A DNA stretch of 64,000 nt from Chondrus crispus (lineage: Eukaryota; Rhodophyta; Florideophyceae; Gigartinales; Gigartinaceae). The translations under genes and the position numbers were made by a program. The notes beneath the pieces were generated by a model. The model saw only the letters and a program-made list of their open reading frames with translations, did not search any database and was not told where the DNA came from. The stretch lies in NCBI RefSeq assembly GCF_000350225.1, contig NW_005179104.1, positions 58,560 to 122,559 of the forward strand. The letters are read 5' to 3'. Positions 44,422 to 54,886 of this stretch are shown here, piece after piece; positions within the stretch are counted from its first letter, which is position 1, and each line of letters begins with the position of its first letter.

Positions 44422-46500
44422 TTCCTGCACTCTTCCGCAATAGAAAACAGCAGGAAGGGCTACAAGTTTGAAGGGGAGCTGGGAGAGGATTTCCGCATCT
44501 GGGAAGCGCGCCCTGAAACCGCTTTCGAAGCGAAGGACATACCGAACGTCGTTCTTCAGGATGTCATCGGTGATGGAAAGAATGAGCTTTCGGCAGAGGT
44601 CAAACTAAGCGTTGCAAAAGCTCGTGCAACTATTATACAAGGTTTGGGGGTGACACCCCTTCGGCTCTGCATGCAGGTTCGGGACAATCCGAATATGATG
44701 TGGAAGCGTCTCCATGAACGATATGCGGTCGTCAACGGCGCTACCAAGGTGCAGGTTCAGACGCAGCTTTCACGAATGACGTACAAAAACGAAGCGATGC
44801 CTGACTACATCTTAGCCTTTGAAGAACTGCTCAATCGTCTGGCTGGCATCGGCAGCGAATTGGCAGAAGACATGCAAATCGCAATGCTACTAGCATCATT
44901 TGGTGACAAGAACCAGTCTGCATTCGGTCATGTAATTGCGTCTTTACAGGCTACAGTAACGGAACTGACATGGAAAAATGTCACATCAAGACTGCTAGAG
45001 GAGTTCGATGCTCAGACTTGGGCCGCACAAACATCTGGAAAAGGGATGAAGAACCCCCTCAGCACTGCAGGTACGACTGCTGCCCTCATGGCGAACAAGC
45101 AAGGGCGAATATTTGGCAACACTGAATTGTCGTTTAAGAAGCACGCGAACGGAGATCATCGTAGGTGCTACTCATGCAGTCGTGTGGGGCACATTGCCAG
45201 GAACTGTCGTACCAAGAAACAACGCCAACGCAGCTACACTGGCGCACAGAGTGGTAATGATTCTGCCAATCATGCTACTATGATGGTGGCGACTAAGAAG
45301 GCTCAAGGAGGTTTTTCGTTTGTTCTTGACTCTGGCGCATCACACCACATGGTTCCGAGTGCAGATCTGCTCTCGAATATCGACGAGATAGAATCCAAGC
45401 TCATTGTTCTTGGAAACGGCGAAACACTGCACGCAACTCAACAAGGTCAGCTTGTTTTGTTCACCATGCTGAACGGAAATGGCTCCCCCGAGCTTCGCGA
45501 GACTGTGTTCCATGACGTGATAGTTGTTTCTAGTCTCGAAGCTAGCTTACTGTCGTGCGCTTCTCTATGCCAAGAGTGATACACTATCAAGTTTCATGAC
45601 GACAAATGCGTTGCTGTTCGGGAAGGATTTATCGAGCTAGAAGGGAGACTGGCCGATGGTGTATTTAAGCTTGATGCTCACGTCATCACAAGAAGCAAGG
45701 GAAAGGCGATGGCAGCTTCGTCTGTAGGTGAGACTCTGTGGCACAACCGACTTGGACATGCTCATGTCCGAAGCATCCGACAGCTTGCTAGAACGCAGGC
45801 GGTGATTGGGTTGGACATTGATGCGCCGAAGAAGGATTCCGGGGACTGTGTTCCGTGCCTTCAAGGCAAGCAGCATAAACTTTCAGTCCGAAGGAAGGAT
45901 ACTCGTGTCAAGCGGGTCGGAGAGGTCATTCATAGTGACCTTTCCGGAAAGATATCAAGGACTTCACTCGGGGGTTCAAACTATTATGTTACATTTATCG
46001 ATGAGCACAGCGGCTACATGGTGGTTGCTCCCATCGCTCGCAAGAGCGATGTACTAAACGCTTTCAAAAGGTTCCATAAATGGTTTGAGAGAAAGTATGA
46101 CTGTCGCATAAAAAGGCTCGAATACGATGGCGGAGGAGAGTACGTCGCATGTGATGGTTACCTCGAAGAGCACGGAATAGAGAGAAAGGATCATCCAGCG
46201 TACTGCCCCGAACTGAATGGAATAGCGGAACGGGCTAAACGCACTCTGATGGAGTCAGCTAGATCAATGATGTACCATGCAAAGATGCCTAAGGAGTTCT
46301 GGGCAGAGGCAGTTGCTCATGCGGCGGACATTAGGAACAGGTTCCTTTGTCCAAGGTCCGACGAGAAGACCTCTTATGAAATACTCACTGAAACCAAATC
46401 TCGGGTGGATCACCTGCGGGTCTTTGGGAGTACTGTATGGACACACATTCCCAAAGAGAATCGCCGAAAGCTTGACGAGAAGAGTCGTCAGGGGTCCTTG
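44422..46500 (+). pseudogene. copia F gag, protease and integrase
   Basis: One frame from 44422 (no clear ATG) to about 46.50 kb. Gag shows FEGELGEDFRIWEAR and MWKRLHERYAVV. The knuckle is CYSCSRVGHIARNC (CX2CX4HX4C) and the protease FVLDSGASHHMV. A TGA at 45577-45579 interrupts before the YTIKFHDD block. GAG-pre-integrase is LWHNRLGHAHVRSI and the integrase HSDLSGKI, YDGGGEYVA and LNGIAERAKRTL (D, D, E). Frameshift near 46.49 kb leads to the next frame. Confidence 0.88.
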
Positions 46501-48480
46501 TTGGGTGCTACGAGAACAGTACGTACAAGGTCTGCAACGGCAAGAGAAGGCAGCCCATCGTGGCGAGACACGTAAAGATCCTCGAACAGCGGTTACCATC
46601 CAAGAAGTGGTACGGATTTGGGGACTTCTCGCAAGACGCGGACAGTGAGTCAGAGAGCGAGAATCCCAAAACACCAGCACACTGGGACGGCGTTGAGGGT
46701 AACTTGAAGAATAATACTAAAGAATCGGAGGAAGCTAGCGAGGCCGACGATCTCCTGACAAATGTTCCGCCTGTTCCGTCTGCATACGGGCTCGAGGAGG
46801 AGGGGAACAAGGGCATTGGCCCTGTCGAGCAATCTCCTCCGACTACCAACTCAAATACCCACGAGAGGAGATACCCGACACGCAATAGGGAAAAGACCAA
46901 GTTCCTGGTACCTGGCAGTGCCTTCTTCTCAAAACTTACAAGAGAACCAGCCACTGTAGCCGAGGCGGCCAAGATGTCTGATGCTCAAGAATGGGAAAAG
47001 GCAGTCCGTTCATAAATGGAATCTCTCAGGGAGCATAAGGTATGGACTGTAGCCACACTGCCAGAGGGGGTCAAGCCGTTGTCAAGCCGATTCATCTTCA
47101 AAAAGAAAATGCTCAAAGACGGATCAGTCGGTCGCTACAAAGCTCGAGTTGTTGTGCGAGGCTTTATGCAAGGCTTTGTAGAGTTCACATACGCACCGAT
47201 CGTGGAATTCACAACTGTACGCGTTGCTCTAACATTAGGAGTACACAGCGGCTATCATATCCATCAGATGGATGTTAAAACAACATTCTTGCACGGAGAC
47301 ATTGCTGAAGACGTCTTTATTCTCCCGTCTACTGGAAGTGGGTTCAAGCTCGAACAGGGGCAAGCACTTAGACTTCTTAAAGGCCTTTACGGTCTAAAGC
47401 AGGCTCCGCTGCTCTGGTTCAAGAAATGGGGCCAGGATATGGACCAACTCGGTTTTGTTGGCATTAAAGCAGATTCCTGTGTCTTTCGTCTCGACGGTGT
47501 CTGGGTTCTACTGTACGTAGAAGACGTGATCATAATGAGAGAATCCTTGCCTAGTGTGCAAAGGACGAAGGAACGCTTGTCTACCGAGCTGGACATGAAG
47601 AATCTGGGAGAACTCGCGGATTTTTTGGGCGTGCACTTCAAGAGAGATGAGGAAGGTGCATGGCTTGCACAGGAACACTACGCCAAGGCAATTATCAAGC
47701 GCGTTGATATGGAGGACTGCAAGCCCGTTGATACTCCGGCTTGTGTAGAAGGGAAAGAGACCAATCCGGATGACGAAGAATCATTTAAGGACCAGCGCCT
47801 GTACCAAGAGCTTGTGGGATGCCTTCTATTTCTTTCTACAAGGACGCGGCCAGACATAGCGCTGGCGGTCAATCTGCTCTGCAGGCACAGTGCTAGGCCT
47901 CTTTTGAGACACTTCAGAAGCGCAAAGAGAGTCTTGCGTTATCTTCAAGGAACAAGCAGCTTTGCTCTTCGGCTCGCCGGAAAGCCAACCAAGCTTGTGT
48001 GCTACTCAGATTCTGAATGCGCTGGGGACAAGGTAGATCGGAACTCCACATCAGGAACACTGCTACAGTTGGCGGGTTCAAGCATCTGTGGGAAGACAGG
48101 CAAACAAGACTGCGTGGCCCTCTCATCTACTGAAGCGGAACACATCGCAATCTGCCAGGCCAGCAAAGATATTGTACGGGTCAGAAATCTACTGTCTGCC
48201 TTTGATGTTGATACTTCCGAGGCAACAATAGTGTATGAGGATAACCAGGGGGCTACAGCGTGGAGTTAGCAAAGCGTACGAAACGCAAAGCATGTCGCGA
48301 TACGGAAAAACTACGTCCTGGATCAATTCAAGAAGGGTGTGCTACGTGTGGAGTACTGCCCGACAGAACATATGACTGCCGATGTACTCACAAAACCGCT
48401 TCTTCGAACCAAGTTTGAAAAACACCGCGACGGGATGGTTGTGTTTGCCATTACCGAGCACGGGAGCAAGAGGGGGTGTT
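46500..48480 (+). pseudogene. copia F reverse transcriptase and RNase H
   Basis: After the shift: ARHVKILEQRLPSKKW, an acidic linker, RYPTRNREK, then a TAA at 47013-47015. Reverse transcriptase follows with FIFKKKMLKDGSVGRYKARVV, HQMDVKTTFLHGD and GLYGLKQAPLLWF. Its active site reads LLYVEDVIIM, with Glu replacing the first catalytic Asp of YVDD, which should abolish activity. RNase H has CYSDSECAGD and STEAEHIAI. A TAG at 48267-48269 breaks the C-terminal part, which continues in frame to ADVLTKPLL and ends near the polypurine tract. Confidence 0.88.
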
Positions 48481-48792
48481 AGTGTCTGTCTCAAACGGGT
48501 GTTGATGGATGGGCACGAAGCGAGTCGCTTCTTGACTGACAGACACGAAAGAAGATGCTCCCTTCATGGACGATACGTTTGCCCCACGTTCAATTTATTC
48601 CTTTCACGCGTTCTGACAAATGGCAGAAACATTGCACGTCAATTGCTCAAGGTATTGCCTGCCGTTTGCGTAGGCTCGCCTCCGTCTCCGGATTGCGGAC
48701 TATAAGTAGCTGTAGGTCTAATGTAGATAGAGAGAAGAACACTCAACTTCCACCTCAACAAGTAAAAGCCAACAACCTACCAAACCCCAAGT
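48477..48792 (+). repeat. copia F 3' LTR
   Basis: 316-bp partner of 44018-44333. Confidence 0.9.
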
Positions 48793-48797
48793 AGGCT

Positions 48798-50128
48798 AAG
48801 GTACTTTTCTGTGTTTTGGGTATCCTTTTATTTCTTAGAGTTGCTGCACGATACCTAATTTATTCTACTTTTCATCTGCAGATAAGGTCTCAGTGCGTTC
48901 CAGATCATGGGAGGTTTTTGGCCTCAATTCTACTGAATTGAGAAAATCAAAACTCTAACTTGTTGGATAGGGCCATTGTGTTGTGCGTCTTGGGGCGAGA
49001 CGCCGAAGGCGGCGTCTCGAGTGTGTGTGACGGTAGAGATGCGCACGAGCGCAGGGACAGTGCGCACGAGCGCGAGGGCAGCGCACACTAGCGCGGGGAC
49101 AGTGCGCGAAGGCACTTAGCAAAGTCTTGCTAATGACAGTGTGAATGCTCACCAAAGCGTGAAGCTTACTTCGTTCGATGTTCCATACCCCTCTCTCTCT
49201 TCGGCTTTGCAGACAACCCTCTACGATATGTATCCTATCCTATTTCGAGCAGTTGATGGTTTCCTAGGAACAGACAGTGTCGGTTCGAACAGTGTCAGTG
49301 GGCTGAACAGTGTCGGTAGGGCGCACCGTTGCAGTAGTGCAAGAAGTGTCGGTAGGGCGCACAGTGTTGAAGCACCTGCACACGAAAAGCTCACTGAAGG
49401 TACAGTACGAGCACGAGTAGACCAGTCCCCCCCAACGAAGTCTTGTGGGACAAAGAGGCCTTGTATGGAAACCTTGTACAGTGCATCTAATGTTGACGAA
49501 TGACACGATTGCATCAACACATTGATTACGGGTCCGTTTACACCGAATCCAATCTACCTTCGCTGTCACTACAGTACAGTGCTAACGTGTTACTTGATCC
49601 TTTCGTAGAACCAGACAGGAAGAGTTGAGGTGTAAAATGTATCCTCAACGACGTCAATAGCCATTATCAATGGAGCTTCATGCAGTAGGGGTGGAGCTTC
49701 TACTCCAACACCCTTTGATGTCGGACGATTGGGTGCGACTCGGGGGCCGCTTTCTGTGTATAATAACATAAAATCCAGTACAATTACTGCCGTGCGCAAC
49801 TTTCTACTTCACTAATCCAGACGTTTGTTCATGAATATTGTTGATCTGGGTTGTCGGAAAGTCAAGCACTTTCTTCAGAAGAGGAGACGAACTGGGGAGG
49901 TCCGTCGGAACTACTTTCTCCATCTTGTAGTCCTTTTCTCCACCCTAGATAGGAATCTGCGGCCAAAAGACTCATTCTGTAGCTACCGTCCTAGGTGGTC
50001 CGAACTGTTTCGAGTGAAAAAATACGGAATACAACAAAGAAGTGCAACTTCTGTTAAGTATCGAATTTACATGAATAGGTTGTTTTTTGCGGTTATTTTC
50101 CGGCCTGACAGACTGTGTTTTGTCCTGA
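48798..50128. other. no supported gene; hairpin and short repeats
   Basis: A perfect 9-bp-stem hairpin CGAGACGCC-GAAGGC-GGCGTCTCG lies at 48997-49020. It is followed by short direct repeats of GCGCACGAGCGC/GGGACAGTGCGC type (about 49038-49112). Between 49.28 and 49.38 kb AACAGTGTCGGT-like words recur. The 120-codon frame at 49141-49503 spans these words and is not supported as a gene. Confidence 0.4.
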
Positions 50129-51365
50129 GGGGCGTTCTAGGTGTTTTGGAAAGTAGGAAATTTGGAAATTTGGAAACTTGTCATACGCCACATATCCAAT
50201 AAGCGCCTGCTACGTTGCCACGTGTGTTTCCACTTTTCCATAATCTGTTTTCGTGTAGGGGAAATTCCGGATTTCCCCTACATGAAAACGGATGAAACGG
50301 CAATCGAACTCCCGCCAAATAAGAGAGTCAACAATGCCCGTCCCCTCTCGTTCCCTTCCTCCCCAGTGCCGTTCCCGTCCCCCCCAGTCCCGTTCTCCTT
50401 TACTTTGCCAACCTCGCGCACATCACACGCGCTGTTCGCCTCTCTGTCGACCTGAAGTCGGCCAACCGTGACTCACGTCACTGACTCGCTCCTTCCACCC
50501 TCCCTCCCCCTCCCTCCCTCATCCCTCTCTGCCCCCCACCCTCTGCCCCCGCCCTACCATGCCGCGCCCCGTGCCGGAGGACTAGCGCCGCGCGTTGAGC
50601 TCGCTGAACAAGCACTCGATCCAGTCGGCGCTCTTCGACGCGACGGCGCGTTCGTCCGAATGGTTCTCGTTGGCGGTCGGGCGCTGGTTGCTGTCGCGCC
50701 GCTGCTCCTCGCACACGGCGTCGGAGCACAAGGTCCGCCTGTGCAAGCGCCCCACGTTTGGGCCTCCGCGCCCGTCCGAGGGCGGCACCCCGGCCCTACA
50801 CACCAACACTCCGTTCCTCATCGCCACGTCATCCGACCACAAGCGCGCGCTGTCCGCCACCGCCCTCGTCGCCGCCTACACCTCGGCCTCGGTCTCCGCC
50901 GCGCCGGCCGCGCCGCGCCTTCGCATCTTATGAAAAGATCTTCACCAAGAGATGCTATATGTGCATTGAGATTAAAGTTTTCTCGTGTGTTTGTAATCTC
51001 TTGTCGACGGAAAACACAGCATCTCATGGTCGCTTGCACGACTGCAGACAGTAAAACTTGCATTGTCTCCCTGGTGGGCCTTCGCTTTTCGATCTTTGAT
51101 AGTATGCGCATCGGGGAAGCCCACCGAGCCGGACGACGGCGAAAGGGAGCACGCCTGGTAGGTTAATCAAGCAGGGAACGACACTGTACGAGCACGCCTA
51201 GCCTATAACCTAATACTCCCCACTTGAGTGCGACATGATTGGGTGTCCGTAAAAAGTTTCCAAAATGTTTTGGACCGGATCCAAGATGGAAATTGGAAAT
51301 CGGTGCCCTGCTGTACAATTTCCGATTTCCAAATTTCCGACTTTCCAAAACACCTAGAACGCCCC
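50129..51365. mobile_element. non-autonomous TIR element with GC-rich cargo
   Basis: Terminal inverted repeats of 41 bp with one mismatch (50129-50169 and 51325-51365) start GGGGCGTTCTAGGTGTTTTG. Both ends are flanked by TGA (50126-50128, 51366-51368), a 3-bp target duplication. No transposase inside. A GC-rich island (50570-50935) has coding-like frames on both strands but no recognised domain. A 3-bp duplication and G-rich ends fit PIF/Harbinger-type or related MITEs; the assignment is inference. Confidence 0.75.
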
Positions 51366-51368
51366 TGA

Positions 51369-52065
51369 GTGCACCACTGCTTGTCGGAATGGTACCTACG
51401 AGGTTACACTTCAAGACGTGTGTTATCACTGCAACCTTGCTCACCTTCAGGAATCACAAGGATGCCTTTGGCCTCTCATAACACCGATCTATGCAGGGAC
51501 TCTAAGAGTATGCCTTCGAATATTGAAGATAGTCATTGCCTACCCACCGTTACAATTGCGAACTCCTCATATTGAGAAGGACCACCACTACGTCGCTCGC
51601 AGAGTGATACATCAACAAAAACCTATATTTTCTTGTCATACCTAGATTCCGATGCCACCGAGCATAGTCCTAGTAATTCGTTCGCCAGCCTTCGCAACTT
51701 ATACCGTATGAACAAACGTTCTTCGTTCAAATTTGTGTGGTCAACAACGAAAGGCGTCCCGAACTCGAACGCTGCACGTGGTCCAGAAACGGAGAATATG
51801 AATTGTTCGAGGTCAGGGGTTGGGATTCTGTTCGGAGAAATGAGAATACCAGTAAATTTTGATCACAGTCAAAAATTGTATCTTTTTCGAGGCGTGGTCA
51901 ACGGTTGAAGCCGATTTCCAAAAGCCCCATTGAAACAACAGTCTTGCTTCATGTCAAGCAGTGCGTGTTTCGAAGGTTTAACCCGGACACACAAGGGAGT
52001 GTACAAGAAACTCTTCATACGGTATCGACCCCAAAGGGATAGGATCTTGGGAGGATGGTTTGCAG
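51369..52065. other. no gene seen
   Basis: AT-richer intergenic sequence before the small LEA-like gene, with only short frames. Confidence 0.35.
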
Positions 52066-52073
52066 CATAAAAG
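52066..52073 (+). promoter_or_regulatory. TATA-like box
   Basis: CATAAAAG 104-111 bases upstream of the ATG of the LEA-like gene, in a position suitable for a core promoter. Confidence 0.4.
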
Positions 52074-52176
52074 CTCATCGACTGCGGCCGTGGTGTTTGC
52101 TTGCTCCCTCACCAACTTCATCTTCACTGGAACCAAGCACCCAACCACTCCTCATTTTCACCAAAACACTTTCGTA

Positions 52177-52461
52177 ATGGCCAACTCTTTCGACAACGTC
52201 ACCAACGATGCTGCTGATGCTGCACAGGATGGGCTGAACAAGGCTCAGAACGCCGCTGAGGCAGCAGACAACGAACTGGGAGCTTCTGATGCTGCTCAAA
52301 ATGCTGCATCAAATATGCAGAGTGCTGCAGATGACATGTCTAATAAGGCCCAGGACATAGCCGAGGACGGTGCCGACACTGTTCAGAATGCGGCCTCGGA
52401 CGCCATGGATAAGACTAAAAAGGCATTCGACGACATGCAAGACAACATATCTGGCAACTGA
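52177..52461 (+). CDS. small LEA-like amphipathic protein
   Basis: 94 residues starting MANSFDNVTNDAADAAQ. The frame is open further upstream (from 52060) but the ATG at 52177 is preferred, because the hydrophilic pattern starts there and a TATA-like box lies about 105 bases upstream. The protein is rich in Ala, Asp, Asn, Gln and Lys, has no Cys, and repeats units like DAAQDGLNKAQNAAEAAD and NAASDAMDKTKKAFDDMQ. This 11-residue-like amphipathic helix pattern resembles group 3 LEA proteins, which protect membranes and proteins during desiccation or salt stress. No signal peptide is evident. It is one of few short genes here with a clean frame. Function is inferred from composition only. Confidence 0.65.
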   Translation: MANSFDNVTNDAADAAQDGLNKAQNAAEAADNELGASDAAQNAASNMQSAADDMSNKAQDIAEDGADTVQNAASDAMDKTKKAFDDMQDNISGN

Positions 52462-53284
52462 TCATTCACGTTCCGGCTGTAATCTGAGAGTCACGTAGGG
52501 ATCTTTCCTGATCGAAAAGGTCGATGTCGCCTTTGAAGTGAACGGTAGTTAATTCATCGATTCGGGATGTTTAGGCGCGACATGATTAAACGTGCACTTT
52601 TCCTTTTCTTTTTTCGAGCTGTTGGGATGTGACAAAGAGCACACCGATTGTATCGTCACAACAAGCCCTACCCTCTCCCGGCAGATCCCATTTCATCGCG
52701 CCGACCACAAACCGCCACGCAATTTGATGTACGGCACTTGAAAATTCAAGCTTTTCCTCATTCCTGTATGAGCCTAAGAAACGCTTTCTGTGATGCACAT
52801 TAACGCTATGGCGTGAGACGTTGAACACTGTAGATGCATCCAGTGGAGTGTTGTGACTCTATCGCATAACCTCATCAGTTAAGAGTCTTAACTGATGAGG
52901 TTATGCGATAGAGTATATTCTTAACTTTAGAGAGATCATTCTCTCGTACAGGAGCTTCAATCTATTCTCCGGGTAAACCGACAAACGCACCGTTTCCCTT
53001 TTCCTTAATTCCTGGCACCACCAAGGATCTCTTGAGGGCAGTCGACGTCACATGTGGTTGTTTTCCAACTTATTTTTTCTAGGCATCTATTCGCTCCAGA
53101 AGGAAAGGAAAGATACTGTGTCACTGGAATTTGCTGGTGCACCACAACTCCAAGAGAGAGATGCTTAACATTAGAGACACTTAATGATGCTTGCGGGGGT
53201 AGGATCTGGGGAACAAGGACACTCCTCGAGGAGTGCTGTGTACGGAGCCATCGGTCGCGGTGCATCAACACCGAGTATTACATT
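52462..53284. other. no gene; long palindrome inside
   Basis: 3' region of the LEA-like gene and spacer. It contains a 59-bp near-perfect palindrome (52856-52914), listed separately. Other frames are short. Confidence 0.4.
52856..52914. repeat. 59-bp palindrome
   Basis: Two 29-base arms (ACTCTATCGCATAACCTCAT ... and its exact complement) around a single central base. It could extrude a perfect hairpin. The arm contains GCATAACC, resembling the copia primer-site complement. Confidence 0.95.
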
Positions 53285-53547
53285 GCCATATTTTTACACT
53301 GATCTTGCTCAGCATCGTAGAAGATTTCGAGATTGCACCACCAGTGGATAGCATGGAAGGCAAGTTTCGACCAAACATGGCCTCTTGACACCCAGGCAAT
53401 GCGGTAGAAATAATATTTGGGTAATTGGGAGCTTACGCTACACAACAATTCTGTGAAAATCCTTTCAAATATTATGCACACGTGTACCAAAAATCTGTCC
53501 ACTATTTCGCTCATGATGTATTGTGATAACAAACGCCGCAGATCAGC

Positions 53548-54777
53548 ATGGGAGTAGTACAGTCAACCCCTTTCACAACTATGAGGCAAAAAGACTACTC
53601 TCTCACCAAATGCAGAGAAAGAGCGTCGCTCTTTCGTGCTGCACTCGCGGTTATTGCTAAGCGACATGTCACACACACCCGCTCACGTTCCGCATTTACA
53701 TCAAAGCCCGCTTTTGTCTGTGTCGCGTGGCAATACGTTGCAGCACAACGTCAGGTTCGATTTTTGTTAGACAGGTCAAACCGTATCTCTACTACTAAAT
53801 TTTGGTTCAACTTCAATCGTTTTGGAGACCGCGAAGCCTTACAGGACTTCCGCTTTCGGGTTGAAGACATCAAAAAGATAGTACCCATTGTAGGGTGGCC
53901 TTCATCTCAACATCACACTACTCGTAACAGGTATGGTGTCAATCCGGTGCTTGCGACATGCATAATCCTCAGACGCATGGCCGTGCCCGACCGTTGGGAA
54001 GATCTGGCATATCTATTCGGAAAACATCCCTCCCAGATGTCGGAAATATTCTGGGAAGGGATGGAAACATTTGTGCAGGGGCAAGGGCATTTGTTGATAA
54101 GGCCTGTTCCACAGCAGTACATGGACAAAAGAGCTCAAGACTTTAGCCAAGCCATCAGTGATAAAGGAGCAGCAATGCAGAATTGTATAGGGTTTATTGA
54201 CGGTACAGTGGTTGGCGTAGCCCGATCTAAAGGCTACATGCGGCAGCTCGTAGTATACAACGGGCACAAAAGGAAGCATTCATTAAAGTATCAGGCAGTC
54301 AACACACCCGATGGGATGATACTGCACGCGTGTGGCCCTGCCGAGGGTCGTCGTCATGACTGGTTCCTTTACGCAGCAAGCGGTTTGGAATCTAACATGG
54401 GTGAAATTATGGTTGTGAATGGTACGCAGTACAAGATTTACGGTGATTCAGGCTACAACTGGCGCGTCTTTATGGAGGTCCCCTTTCAAGGAAGTGCGCT
54501 CAATACGCACCAGACAGCTTTCAACAGCTCCATGTCGGGAGTGAGTATTACGATAGAATGGATTTTCAAGGAACTCAAAATGTATTTTCCGATTATTGAC
54601 ACGAAGCGCAAGATGAAGCTGTGTGAGTCACCGGTCGGGCTTCTCTACCTAGGAACTATGCTGATGTGCAACTTTCGAAACTGCCTGTACCCCAACCAGA
54701 TATCCGAATACTTCAAGGTCCGCCCAAGCACATTAGATGAATACATTCGGGAGAGGGGTGGGCTTCTTGAGGAGTGA
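53548..54777 (+). CDS. PIF/Harbinger (HARBI1-like) DDE transposase
   Basis: 409 residues, start at the first ATG of the frame; the next ATG (MRQKD) is also possible. Residues from about 90 show FRFRVEDIKKIVPIVGWP and MAVPDRWEDLAYLFGKH, the helix-turn-helix part of Harbinger nucleases. The DDE_Tnp_4 catalytic domain follows. D218 is in CIGFIDGTVVGVARS, D300 in YKIYGDSGYNW and E337 in SITIEWIFKELK, with the usual RRHDW block between. All three catalytic residues and the full length are present, with no stop, so it may be active. It acts in the nucleus with the convergent Myb-like gene, which in this superfamily is needed for nuclear entry and end binding. Confidence 0.9.
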   Translation: MGVVQSTPFTTMRQKDYSLTKCRERASLFRAALAVIAKRHVTHTRSRSAFTSKPAFVCVAWQYVAAQRQVRFLLDRSNRISTTKFWFNFNRFGDREALQDFRFRVEDIKKIVPIVGWPSSQHHTTRNRYGVNPVLATCIILRRMAVPDRWEDLAYLFGKHPSQMSEIFWEGMETFVQGQGHLLIRPVPQQYMDKRAQDFSQAISDKGAAMQNCIGFIDGTVVGVARSKGYMRQLVVYNGHKRKHSLKYQAVNTPDGMILHACGPAEGRRHDWFLYAASGLESNMGEIMVVNGTQYKIYGDSGYNWRVFMEVPFQGSALNTHQTAFNSSMSGVSITIEWIFKELKMYFPIIDTKRKMKLCESPVGLLYLGTMLMCNFRNCLYPNQISEYFKVRPSTLDEYIRERGGLLEE

Positions 54778-54886
54778 AGAACAAAGTCCTTTCCCGGCGA
54801 GCAGTAGGCGAGCAAAAGGGAAAAGCCCCTTAAAGAAACTTCAGCGTTTATTAAAGCTGCATTACTACGAGAAGCTCCAACTTACC

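Larger units (their letters stand above)
44013..48797 (+). mobile_element. copia F, structurally complete
   Basis: LTRs 44018-44333 and 48477-48792 (316 bp each, about six differences by eye) are flanked by AGGCT at 44013-44017 and 48793-48797. Primer-binding site GGTTATGAGCCC at 44334-44345; polypurine tract AGAGGGGG at 48469-48476. Genes are on the plus strand. It inserted about 20 bp beyond the primer-binding site of copia E, in what should be that element's 5' LTR. Confidence 0.93.

Noticed and set aside
49141-49503. 120-codon plus-strand frame
   Set aside because: Built from repeated AACAGTGTCGGT-like words with no recognised domain.
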